From a virus: a DNA stretch of 52,085 nt. Numbering within the stretch: the stretch's first letter is position 1; each line of letters opens with the position of its first letter. The position numbers and the translations under genes were made by a program. The stretch is taken from positions 1-52,085 of the IMG/VR virus record IMGVR_UViG_3300017788_000035, one strand, 5' to 3'. The notes under the pieces are model-generated. The model worked only from the letters and a program-made list of their open reading frames with translations. It was not told the origin of the DNA and ran no database searches. Below, piece by piece: positions 15,201-22,455 of this stretch.

Positions 15201-16101
15201 CAAAGCAGCAGGATTTAATTTAGGATTGACTTCTTCTTATAGATCGTATGAGGATCAAGTGAGAGTATATAATGAATATGGATCACCTAGAGCAGCAAAA
15301 CCAGGATCTTCACCACACTCATGGGGATTAGCAGTTGATTTGAGTTGGCCCAATACGAAAGGATATATGTGGTTAAGAAAAAATTCTAAGAAGTATGGTT
15401 TCAATCAAATACCTGGTTTAGAAACTGACAATCCAGGTGGATTTGAGGCTTGGCACTGGCAAGTTGGTACTGGACGACCATCTGGTGCCAGTGTCACAAA
15501 GGTCGATGGGTCTGCGCCCTCAACTGAATCAGATTCATCATCTAGTGGTGATACTGGAGGAGACAGTACAGGAAGTACTGGATCTGGGGGAGAATCTGAC
15601 GCAAATATTCTTGCGGAAATGGAGAGATCATTTAATGCCCTAAATCAAGGTCTTTATGGTATTGAAGCACCTAAAACAACTCCTGCTCCTGCAGCAGGTG
15701 GAACTGGAACACCAGCAGCAAAACCAGGAGCACCAGCACCAAAACCAGCACCTACTACTAATCCCCCTGGTGCTCTAGCACCAGGTCAAAGACCAGATAA
15801 GGCACTGACTAAAGAACAGTTTGCTATTGCGAAATTAGCAAGGGAGCAAGCAAAAGCTCTTAAACTTTCTGGTATGGATAAAGAGAAGTTTGTTGCACAA
15901 GCAGTGATGAGTGGCGGTACGAATTTATCTCAAGCATCACTTGATAATCAAGTCAGCAACACAGCGGCCTCTGCAGCAGCATCTGCACCAGCAGTAGTTC
16001 CGTTTCCAATAAATAATGGTGGAACAGGTACGACTATCGTCAGCGGTGGTGGAGGACAGGTAATGAGACCTGCTCAACCAATTTCAAATATATTTAAATA
16101 A
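12226..16101 (+). CDS. Giant tail protein with GH19-like lysozyme and M15 peptidase domains
   Basis: A 1291-residue virion protein. The N-terminal 130 residues are charged and helical; hydrophobic helices follow (near 155-175, 190-215 and 490-525). LGENGPEAVVPL near residue 578 is a motif frequent in tape measure proteins. A Gly/Ser linker (about 712-744) leads to a GH19 chitinase-like lysozyme domain (HESGEGRYMEE at about 782, GRGYIQITGRANY), then a VanY/M15 D-Ala-D-Ala peptidase-like domain with SYRSYEDQ, HSWGLAVDL and AWHW (about 955-1080). The tail is Ala/Pro-rich. It probably degrades peptidoglycan during entry; a tape-measure role is an inference. Confidence 0.8.
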   Translation: MSRIKPYKYVNPNMITAIKASNKMDMSKGGATIIAAGKKITGPSDKKKTTGQAEGSAAVSMGRATLLSFNRIGGSIESLGRVQAQFIKTLTSEKAFITQQAEFRRRQQQRARDQAAEDSQENNKLKPVREQTKKQVEKTKEKGFFTQLMEKIFGPFKGIVEFALRAFITQSVLTWIANPKNGEKIQVFINTLSTVFKFIFNIAYKSIDFFLTGVSNIFGNGEAKGFDRFKQVMLGLGQVLIGIAGFKALSYLNPFNLVKDLVKLLDWFNVFGNKPTPSAPPAATPGGAPTPAAKPRAAVQKIASEYGDDAAKYYDDLISRGKNPVQALTAVRSRFKKLPVKPKGPLGQFGDLMETWKKKAAGGLDNLKSGVMKGWENVKMLGGSITKGVRDKLASSTKWFQEGVSKKLTPIAKSAYNLLEKKGIISAAKKAGQSAKNAITKIPGYDKVMKKVAQEGGEKMLSKLGGKAIPIIGGLVNLYFAYDRLKSGDKSGAALEALSAILDLSGLFGFVPGPFISLALDAYLFGRDFFPDVVKKENEFLDKIIGGIMSPLKSIQDSLPKIPQLETGGVINKPTLAYLGENGPEAVVPLGQGGGGNKKTQATLMAAMLGSLEGMGPGADVAKQLLGGDLNKIKAELGLGMVGGVGSGESISKTVDKVGGMEDPLSQQIGTKAPSFRKTNKPGNAPMTLRGQLANVLSVWALLADSDLKKGMGGGEGKAGGGDGSSGSSGSGGDRGRGGDTSGGNANIQLSGSGYLPLMIETMNKGGIKNPNERIMFMAQVGHESGEGRYMEEIASGAAYEGRSDLGNTQPGDGKRYKGRGYIQITGRANYRTYGPKAGVPDAEQNPKKLAEPKNAAKVALAYWLARVNRGAAAKGMAGMNTVTKNINGGLNGLKDRISKYKKYENMDAIKKMAKGGQLWKSLHGIESSQTKADSPPKNAAKSAPDKKPERFALGGNYKNGQLPASALGSIRGGGKLRKEVAPQFNKMWDDAKAAGFNLGLTSSYRSYEDQVRVYNEYGSPRAAKPGSSPHSWGLAVDLSWPNTKGYMWLRKNSKKYGFNQIPGLETDNPGGFEAWHWQVGTGRPSGASVTKVDGSAPSTESDSSSSGDTGGDSTGSTGSGGESDANILAEMERSFNALNQGLYGIEAPKTTPAPAAGGTGTPAAKPGAPAPKPAPTTNPPGALAPGQRPDKALTKEQFAIAKLAREQAKALKLSGMDKEKFVAQAVMSGGTNLSQASLDNQVSNTAASAAASAPAVVPFPINNGGTGTTIVSGGGGQVMRPAQPISNIFK

Positions 16102-16167
16102 TATGGCGTTTTGAACCCGCGCCAAAAAATCATGAAAAAAGAATGTTAAGAAATGTTACAAAAATAA
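16102..16167 (+). promoter_or_regulatory. Intergenic control region before second giant tail gene
   Basis: The spacer holds TGGCG/CGCCA (around 16104-16124) with a following A-run, a weak hairpin, and then the repeat AATGTTAAGAAATGTTA at 16142-16158, extending to GTTACAAA. The downstream half-site GTTACAAA fits the cyanobacterial HLR1 half-site (RpaB box). No ATAAATA box with the right spacing is evident apart from AATAAAT at 16162-16168, which runs into the start codon. Confidence 0.4.
16142..16158 (+). repeat. 17-nt repeat copy 2, HLR1-like
   Basis: Identical to 8121-8137. Here it is followed by CAAA, so the second half-site reads GTTACAAA. It sits 10-26 nt before the ATG at 16168. Confidence 0.7.
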
Positions 16168-19100
16168 ATGGCAGTTAACATCCCCACTTCTAAACCCAAG
16201 ACCATCCTGTATAAGATGGTTACCGTGCCAAAGGTTAAAGTTACACCTCAGAATTCGGCTACGGTAACTTCTTATAAGGCTTTTACTACGGGTTTGAATA
16301 GATTAGGGGCGACAATCAATTCAATGATTGTTTTGCAACAAAGGACTAATGCCGCCTTAACAGAATCGTTAAAACTTAAGGTAAAAGAGGCAGAAAACGC
16401 CAGAAAACAAGCAGATAGAGCTAAATTTGATAAGAAAGGTGGCGGACTAGGCAAATTAGCAACAAATGTTGGTGTAATGGCAGCTTTTGTTGTCAAAGAC
16501 TTTTTTGAAAGTATAGCGGGTTTATTTGGAGGAATTCTAAAGGCAGTTTTAGTACAAGGAATATTACAATGGTTAGCGAATCCTGCAAATAGGGAGAAAT
16601 TAACTGTTATATGGAATGCGATGGTGGGATTCTTTAAATTCCTTTGGAATTTTATAAGTACCTCGGTAGGAAATACACTCAGTGGTCTTTCCGACATGTT
16701 AAACTCAAATAAGAGTTTTTGGGAACGATTGAAGGGGTTTGGAACATTTTTAGTTGGTTTAGGCGGATTACTTTTAACATTTACATTCCTAAAGAAACCA
16801 TCATTATTATTAGGTGGTGTTAAATTCGTTTTAAAAACAATTTGGGATTCTGTATCTGGTCTTATTTCACTGTTAGGGAAAAGAAAAGGTAAGTTATCTC
16901 AAACTCCAGGTGCTGCCCCTCGTACCCCTGGTGGTAAACCTGGAAGTGCTCCTCCAGGTCCAGCAGCAGCACCCAGAGGAAGGGCCGGAGCCATCATGAA
17001 GGGTATTGGCGCTGTCTCTATGATTGCGGCTCCACTCGTTGTGGGTGGAATACTGGGGCAAGGTGAGAATGAATTCACGAAAGCTAGAGATGGATCTGCT
17101 CCTACAGAGGGAGTTCCAGGACCAACTCCTGCTCCTGCTGTTGATAAGACTACTCCTCAAGCAAAAGATGGGGGTATTTTTACTAGACCAACACAAGCTA
17201 TTGTTGGTGAAGCAGGACCAGAAATGCGAGTACCACTAATAAGTGGTGCTCAAAACGCCATGAATTATAAAAATAATGGTATTTTGCCTTTGCCTGGCGG
17301 TGGTGGTGGACAACCAGATAGAAAACAAGCAGAAAATCTTTCGAAATTATATCAAGCACCATTTAAAGGTATTGGTGCGGCCATTCTTGCCAATATGGGA
17401 GCAATATCTCCTAATGTTCCAGGACCAGTTTTAAACACCCTTGTTGCTCCAATCGCAAACTCTTTTGGCGTACCTGCTGCTATTGTTAGCAAATTAGTAG
17501 GTAAGAAAGATTCTGATGAAAAGAAGAAAAAGGGAGTAGGTTTTGGTCAAGGAAGACGATCATCTCAAGGTAAAAAATTTCAACGAAAAGGTGATAATTC
17601 TGTTCTAGGTCTCTTAACTGATATTGTTGGTGCTGGCCAAGTCATTAATAATAAACTTGGTGTGGGTGAAGATCATACTGCATCTGGTGGTGGAGGATCT
17701 CCCGCACCAACATCCAAACCTCCAGATACCACTCCAGGAGAAGGAGCAAAAGAAGATTCTGCTGATGCAGGATCTACATCTGCTGTTGAAGCTGCAAACC
17801 AAGGAAAAGGAAGTCAAGATCTCAGTAAAGGGGAAAGTAAAGGTGCTTCTGTAGCTACACAACAGGGGCAATCATCTGATCAAAGAAGAAAGATGGATTC
17901 TTCTAATAAGGCAGCAAATAGGAAAAAACTCCCATTCAAAGGCCCCGATGGAGTAACAAACTATGAAGTTCTACTGAACGTAACTAATGGAGATTATGAG
18001 GTATATAAACATAATGGATTTATATGGCAGCGATTGAAAATCGATGGGGATAGTAATACGTTACAGAAACAAAAAGCATTTAATCAAGTAAGAGCATTCT
18101 ACATTAAACACGCTCAACAGCAAGGATTAGCTTTAAATTATATTACAGAAGAAGATGTTAAGAGAAGACAAGACTTAGTTAAAAAATATGATGCCGAAGC
18201 AAAATCAAAAGGAGTAGATACTACTGCACCACCAAGAAATAGAAGAGATAACGTGGGGAGAGCAGCTGGCGGATGGATTAGTGGTCCTCAATCTGGATAT
18301 CCAGTTTCTTTGGATGGTGGTGGATCGACTTCTTTCATAGGTCATGGTACAGAATGGGTTGGATTTAAAAAAGCGATGGGAGGAAAAACTGGAACTGATG
18401 CTTTCGTGGTTCCCTTCGATACTCCAGCAACTAAAAATAATCCTGGACTAACTGGATCTAGAATGCGTCAAGCAAAATCTGGTGGATATGCTATGCCTAA
18501 ATTTTCTGCTGGAGGAAAGGCAGAACAAGAGAAATTGAAAAAGAGTGAAGATTTTGCCAGCGGCGATGGAAGACCCAAGAAGAAGGCTTCTGCAGGTGGA
18601 GCAATTGTAGAAGGAGCTAAAAAAACAATTGGATATGGAAGAGGAGTTGGGGATCAATGTGCAAATAGTACTAGAGCTGCATTAAGAGCTGCTGGATCGA
18701 CATTTGCAGGAAAAGTTACAAAAAAAGGAGATCTAGACGCTGAAGGAACAAAATATAATGGTCCTGGATTTGCTGCTTCTTTTGCAGGATCTGATATGGG
18801 TACTGTTATTAAATCTCCTGGTGCCCTAGAACCTGGAGATATTGTATTATGGAAAGGTGGAGGTGGTTATGGCCCTGGAGCAATAACTCATGTTGGAATT
18901 AAAGGGGAAGGATCATCGTTATATCATCATGGTAGAAAGGATGGATTCAGAAAAACTAGTATGTATACTAGTCATGGTGGTCAATCATTTAAAGCAGGCA
19001 TTAGACTGGGAGGTGCTGTGGGCGCGGTAGGTTCTGATCCTAGCAATCCAAGCGCACCAGCAGATCCCGCTAATCCTAGCGATCCAAACGCAGCAGCGGG

Positions 19101-19536
19101 TGGTAGTGCGGATGTGCTTGCCGAGATGGAGAGATCGATGTCGGAGTTAAAGGTTATGATGGGTGTAAATCCAGCACCAGGAGAGGCCCCAGCTCCAGCG
19201 GCCGCTCCTGGTGCTGGATATGGATCAATGACAGCAGCAGATGTTGCTGCTTCTGCTGCTGCATTTAAATCTGGGGCAACCGCCTCAGTTTCTCAAGCAA
19301 CTGCTAATACTGCTGCGGCAAAAGATGGAGTGGCCGCTGCTGCAAAACAAGCAACTACAGTTGCGGCCGCTGGTGCTGCAGCTCAACTCGCCAATAAGGC
19401 AGCAGCGACTGGACAAAATGTTATGACAGCTCCGCCTGCACCACCCATTGTTCTTCCATCTGATCCACCTGGAAAAGATATATGTTTATTTTGGCCTGGA
19501 ACAGGTTTAATGAGTTTTAATGTAGGATTTAGGTAG
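16168..19536 (+). CDS. Giant tail protein with cysteine peptidase (NlpC/CHAP-like) domain
   Basis: A 1122-residue protein that parallels the preceding one. The N-terminal third has a similar plan, including LQWLANPANREK (upstream gene: LTWIANPKNGEK) and hydrophobic helices. VGEAGPEMRVPL lies near residue 350, the same place in the plan as GPEAVVPL upstream. The C-terminal peptidase has GVGDQCANSTRAALRAAG (Cys831), EPGDIVLWKGGGG and THVGIK (His908), a papain-fold hydrolase layout. Pro/Ala-rich linkers flank it. The two genes are probably ancient paralogues with exchanged enzymatic tips, and both lie between gp51 and gp27. Confidence 0.78.
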   Translation: MAVNIPTSKPKTILYKMVTVPKVKVTPQNSATVTSYKAFTTGLNRLGATINSMIVLQQRTNAALTESLKLKVKEAENARKQADRAKFDKKGGGLGKLATNVGVMAAFVVKDFFESIAGLFGGILKAVLVQGILQWLANPANREKLTVIWNAMVGFFKFLWNFISTSVGNTLSGLSDMLNSNKSFWERLKGFGTFLVGLGGLLLTFTFLKKPSLLLGGVKFVLKTIWDSVSGLISLLGKRKGKLSQTPGAAPRTPGGKPGSAPPGPAAAPRGRAGAIMKGIGAVSMIAAPLVVGGILGQGENEFTKARDGSAPTEGVPGPTPAPAVDKTTPQAKDGGIFTRPTQAIVGEAGPEMRVPLISGAQNAMNYKNNGILPLPGGGGGQPDRKQAENLSKLYQAPFKGIGAAILANMGAISPNVPGPVLNTLVAPIANSFGVPAAIVSKLVGKKDSDEKKKKGVGFGQGRRSSQGKKFQRKGDNSVLGLLTDIVGAGQVINNKLGVGEDHTASGGGGSPAPTSKPPDTTPGEGAKEDSADAGSTSAVEAANQGKGSQDLSKGESKGASVATQQGQSSDQRRKMDSSNKAANRKKLPFKGPDGVTNYEVLLNVTNGDYEVYKHNGFIWQRLKIDGDSNTLQKQKAFNQVRAFYIKHAQQQGLALNYITEEDVKRRQDLVKKYDAEAKSKGVDTTAPPRNRRDNVGRAAGGWISGPQSGYPVSLDGGGSTSFIGHGTEWVGFKKAMGGKTGTDAFVVPFDTPATKNNPGLTGSRMRQAKSGGYAMPKFSAGGKAEQEKLKKSEDFASGDGRPKKKASAGGAIVEGAKKTIGYGRGVGDQCANSTRAALRAAGSTFAGKVTKKGDLDAEGTKYNGPGFAASFAGSDMGTVIKSPGALEPGDIVLWKGGGGYGPGAITHVGIKGEGSSLYHHGRKDGFRKTSMYTSHGGQSFKAGIRLGGAVGAVGSDPSNPSAPADPANPSDPNAAAGGSADVLAEMERSMSELKVMMGVNPAPGEAPAPAAAPGAGYGSMTAADVAASAAAFKSGATASVSQATANTAAAKDGVAAAAKQATTVAAAGAAAQLANKAAATGQNVMTAPPAPPIVLPSDPPGKDICLFWPGTGLMSFNVGFR

Positions 19537-19544
19537 GTATAACT

Positions 19545-20855
19545 ATGGCAGCAGGATCAACTTCGAACAATATAAAACTACGTTCGGCAAAATTTGAAGC
19601 TAATTCAAAAAAATCTGATGATTTCCAGAAACTGGTCACAGAAATTCAGATCATTGAATCAATTGATTCTCCCGCTATGAGAATGAGTATTGCAGTAGAT
19701 GACTCTACTGGAATGATTAATTTGATGAGAGGTAGTGAATTGATTGAAATCGTCCTTGAGGATGGTATAAACAATAAGACATATACTTATAAAATGAGAA
19801 TTTATCGTCTGGGCCCACGACTTAGATTTCAGAAAAATGACAAATATGTACTCGAAGCAGTATCTAATGAGTTTTTAATGAATGAAACTACTGTTATAAC
19901 GAAATCATTTAAGAATAAAAAGGCTAGTGAAATTGTTAAAGATCTGCTGAAAGACACCCTAAAAACTAATAAAAAGAACTTTATTGAGAAAACAAAAGAT
20001 AAAATACAATGCGTTGTTCCTAATTGGAGACCATTTGATTTCTTTAACTGGTTAGGTATGAGATCAGTTCGAGATGAAAATACTGAACAAGCTGGATTTA
20101 TATTTTGGGAAAACTTTAAAGGATTTCACTTTAAATCTTTGGATAAAATTATCAAAGATTGTAAAGCTGGAACTGGACAAGACAAAGTTTTTAAATATAC
20201 ATATGGTGAAAAAAATACTACTAATAGTACTGCAGCAGACTTCTTTGGAATTCAAATGGTACAATATCCCAATGCATTTGATTCCCTGCTGGGTGTAAGA
20301 AATGGACAATGGGCTGGTGCATATTGCACGGTATCTCTTGATTTTGCTGAAAATAGTAAGTTCCAATCAGCAAATAGTCCTGAAATCCCATTTAAAGGTA
20401 AGTATTGGAATGTCATAGAGATGTATGCTAAACAGACACATCTTGGAAGTAAAAAACCATTTTTAGACGACGATCCACAAATTAAAGGATTGATGAACTC
20501 TGTTAGAAGAATACGTTATAGACCAAATCAACTTCATTTATGGGATGATGACACAACAAAAACTGCTTCTCAGGGTAAATTTCCAGAAAGAAGTCAGGAA
20601 ACCGCAACATATGTTTTCTGTAGGAAAATTACGTTTGAAACCATCAAATTAAAAATTATTGTACCTGGCAACTTGGCATTACATGCTGGAGAAGCTGTTG
20701 ATGTGGAAATCCCAGATCCCTTGGCAGAAAAGGGAAAAGTTGAAAAAGATAAAACATATAGCGGTCGATATGTTATTGCTGGTGTCAGACATAAATATTC
20801 TGGTGGATCAGCAATGACTAGTGAGTTAGAATTAGTCAAAGATTCAATTGACTAA
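19545..20855 (+). CDS. gp27-like baseplate hub protein
   Basis: A 436-residue protein with the hub-domain plan of T4 gp27/phage tail protein D. It has an N-terminal beta domain (VTEIQIIESIDSPAMRMSIAVDDSTGMINLM), a central part with VVPNWRPFDFFNWLGMRSV (the loading and trimer region) and a C-terminal beta domain ending KYSGGSAMTSELELVKD, similar to hub proteins that cap the spike. Size is near T4 gp27 (391). In the baseplate it forms a trimer that connects the tube to the gp5 needle encoded at 22456. Identity is by fold pattern and synteny. Confidence 0.72.
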   Translation: MAAGSTSNNIKLRSAKFEANSKKSDDFQKLVTEIQIIESIDSPAMRMSIAVDDSTGMINLMRGSELIEIVLEDGINNKTYTYKMRIYRLGPRLRFQKNDKYVLEAVSNEFLMNETTVITKSFKNKKASEIVKDLLKDTLKTNKKNFIEKTKDKIQCVVPNWRPFDFFNWLGMRSVRDENTEQAGFIFWENFKGFHFKSLDKIIKDCKAGTGQDKVFKYTYGEKNTTNSTAADFFGIQMVQYPNAFDSLLGVRNGQWAGAYCTVSLDFAENSKFQSANSPEIPFKGKYWNVIEMYAKQTHLGSKKPFLDDDPQIKGLMNSVRRIRYRPNQLHLWDDDTTKTASQGKFPERSQETATYVFCRKITFETIKLKIIVPGNLALHAGEAVDVEIPDPLAEKGKVEKDKTYSGRYVIAGVRHKYSGGSAMTSELELVKDSID

Positions 20856-20885
20856 ATACTCATAATGTTCACTAAAATACTTTTA

Positions 20886-21098
20886 ATGGAAACTATTGAT
20901 AGCCATATAGAGCATGATAAAAGAGTCTTAGATGACCCCCAAATATCTCCTCAATCTCGTAGACACACTGAGGAAGAATTGAGGGCCCTAGAAATTTATA
21001 AAGAGCATCACCCTGAAGATGACCATGATCCAACGTCACTAGAGTTATTCTGTGATGGTCATCCAGATGCAGTAGAATGCAAAAAATACGACATTTGA
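20886..21098 (+). CDS. cp12: CP12-like Calvin cycle inhibitor
   Basis: A 70-residue protein METIDSHIEHDKRVLDDPQ ending LELFCDGHPDAVECKKYDI. The C-terminal CxxxxPDAxEC motif and terminal YD match CP12, the redox-switched linker that inactivates GAPDH and phosphoribulokinase in cyanobacteria. Only the C-terminal cysteine pair is present. Cyanophages carry CP12 to slow the Calvin cycle and direct NADPH to dNTP synthesis. A longer start at 20865 exists; ATG 20886 gives the family-like N-terminus. It is flanked by gp27 and cpeT, and a promoter for cpeT overlaps its stop. Confidence 0.86.
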   Translation: METIDSHIEHDKRVLDDPQISPQSRRHTEEELRALEIYKEHHPEDDHDPTSLELFCDGHPDAVECKKYDI

Positions 21099-21123
21099 CA
21101 ACCTCTCCTCTTTCTGCTATGAT
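21095..21123 (+). promoter_or_regulatory. Strong sigma-70-like promoter for cpeT/tRNA-Val
   Basis: TTGACA 21095-21100, 17 bp, TATGAT 21118-21123, with TGC before the -10. The -10 contains the ATG at 21119 usually expected for cpeT, so RNA from this promoter starts after that codon. Confidence 0.7.
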
Positions 21124-21574
21124 AACGGAGTTCTTGAGTTGCCTGCTTGGTCGATGGTCAAACAAAGATCAAGCATTCAGTAACCCAACACGCTATTCTT
21201 GGATTCTCAGTTCTTGGGATGATGTCGGTGAAGGAAAAATTCTCTCTAAGCAGTGGTATCACTACATGGGAGAAGATAAACCCTACCGAGAAAAGATTAA
21301 AACTTTTATTGAAACAGAATCTGGAATTTTAGCTCAAACTTGGGATATTGATGGCACTCGGAACAATTTATGTGATATGCATATCACATTATCCAAAGGG
21401 GTTTGGATCGGTAAGAATCTTGGAACGGAGTGCATCATTAATGGTGCAACACTCCGTTCTGAGTTCGAACTACAACCAGGTCAATTTTTAACTCGTGATG
21501 CTGGATTTATAGATGATAAATTAGTCTGGGGTAACCTAGACTATTATCATTTCGGGCGATTAGCGCAGCGGTAG
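21119..21574 (+). CDS. cpeT: CpeT-like phycobiliprotein lyase family protein
   Basis: A 151-residue CpeT/CpcT-family protein. The first third LLGRWSNKDQAFSNPTRYSWI matches the family start (GxxxNxxQAFxNPxxYxxI); the second half has ATLRSEFELQPGQFLTRDAGFIDDKLVWGN, the conserved strand preceding the C-terminus. CpeT proteins are bilin lyases or chaperones that act on phycoerythrin; cyanophage versions may alter host antenna assembly. ATG 21119 gives the family-like start, but it lies in the promoter -10; TTG 21134 is an alternative. Its last 21 nt overlap tRNA-Val and the stop TAG is in the tRNA D-loop. Confidence 0.83.
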   Translation: MITEFLSCLLGRWSNKDQAFSNPTRYSWILSSWDDVGEGKILSKQWYHYMGEDKPYREKIKTFIETESGILAQTWDIDGTRNNLCDMHITLSKGVWIGKNLGTECIINGATLRSEFELQPGQFLTRDAGFIDDKLVWGNLDYYHFGRLAQR

Positions 21575-21625
21575 CGCAGTTGCTTTACACGCAATTGGTC
21601 GGCGGTTCGAATCCGTCATCGCCCA
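21554..21625 (+). tRNA. tRNA-Val(UAC)
   Basis: Acceptor GGGCGAT (21554-21560) pairs with ATCGCCC (21618-21624). Anticodon loop TTTACAC (21584-21590) carries TAC; T-loop GGTTCGAATCC; discriminator A21625. No CCA is encoded. The 5' half overlaps the cpeT coding end. Confidence 0.95.
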
Positions 21626-21744
21626 TTGGTAATACCAAAAAATACTATGAGAGAATGAGTATTACCATTAGAGCCGAGGAAGGTGCCCGCTGAGAGGTTG
21701 GGTGTACCCCCCTTCTATTCGGATGTAGAGTTCAATCAATTTAA
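21626..21744 (+). other. Non-coding spacer with inverted repeat
   Basis: GGTAATA (21628-21634) is complementary to TATTACC (21660-21666) around a 25-nt loop. It is followed by GCCGAGGAAGGTGCCCGCTG and a GGGTGTACCC hairpin near 21699-21708, which could fold into a structured leader. No T-run, late promoter or tRNA-like cloverleaf is seen. It leads to the lysin gene at 21745. Confidence 0.4.
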
Positions 21745-22386
21745 ATGCAACAATTCCTTACAGTAACCCTGCCCCTTCTGGCAACGGTTACAACCAATGT
21801 GGCAACACTGCCTTCAGTGTTTCCTCCTCCCCCCGCGAGTGGTCCTCCACCATTTGCTATTATTCAAGAGGAGCCTACATCAAAGACAGCGACCAAAGAG
21901 GTTGCTCCCGAAAAACCTAAAGAGACAAGGTTAATTTGTAACGGGTGTTCACAATACGAAAACCTCGCTTTGGAATATTTCCAAGACAGAGGTATTAAAG
22001 ACAGAAACGCCCTTGCTACCATTATGGGCAATATTAAACAAGAGTCTACTTTTGTTCCTAATATTTGCGAAGGTGGTAGTAGGACCAGTTACGGTGGTTG
22101 CTACGGCGGCTACGGACTGATCCAATGGACATCTGCCAACAGATACTATGGATTGGGTGATTTTGCTAAGAAGTTTGGTGGTTCACCATCATCACTTGAG
22201 ACGCAACTTCGTTATCTAACAAATGAGGTCCAATGGAAAGACATTGAGGAGAAGATGAAAACTCCTGGTAAGTCTATCAATCGCTATATGGACTATGCGT
22301 ATGATTGGATTGGTTGGGGCATTCATGGTGCTCGCACACATTATGCACATGAGTATGCTTCCAAACTGATCAAGGTAGAAGTTTAA
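21745..22386 (+). CDS. Phage tail lysozyme-type lysin with N-terminal signal-like segment
   Basis: A 213-residue protein. Residues 3-25 are hydrophobic (LTVTLPLLATVTTNVATLPSV), resembling a signal or signal-arrest sequence, followed by a Pro-rich linker to about residue 60. The domain from about 68 to 205 has MGNIKQESTFVP (E100 as likely catalytic acid), GGYGLIQWTSANRY and a C-terminal YDWIGWGIHG, matching the phage tail lysozyme family (PF18013-like). Cysteines at 65, 68, 108 and 119 could form disulfides. It could be the lysis endolysin or a hub-associated lysozyme that substitutes for the domain missing in the gp5-like gene. A terminator follows. Confidence 0.78.
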   Translation: MQQFLTVTLPLLATVTTNVATLPSVFPPPPASGPPPFAIIQEEPTSKTATKEVAPEKPKETRLICNGCSQYENLALEYFQDRGIKDRNALATIMGNIKQESTFVPNICEGGSRTSYGGCYGGYGLIQWTSANRYYGLGDFAKKFGGSPSSLETQLRYLTNEVQWKDIEEKMKTPGKSINRYMDYAYDWIGWGIHGARTHYAHEYASKLIKVEV

Positions 22387-22390
22387 AAGT

Positions 22391-22421
22391 TAAAGGGAGG
22401 TGCTGCAGACCCTCCCTTTTC
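22391..22421 (+). terminator. Terminator after lysin gene
   Basis: AAAGGGAGG (22392-22400) pairs with CCTCCCTTT (22411-22419) around TGCTGCAGAC, followed by a short T-run. Confidence 0.85.
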
Positions 22422-22424
22422 TTG

Positions 22425-22432
22425 TATAAATA
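22425..22432 (+). promoter_or_regulatory. Late promoter for gp5-like hub gene
   Basis: Perfect TATAAATA. Predicted start about 22438-22440, so the ATG at 22456, not the TTG at 22435, is the usable start. Confidence 0.7.
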
Positions 22433-22455
22433 TTTTGGATGAATTGATATTACGT

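Noticed and set aside
21626-21744. A further tRNA after tRNA-Val
   Set aside because: No cloverleaf can be drawn; acceptor and T-arm consensus are absent.
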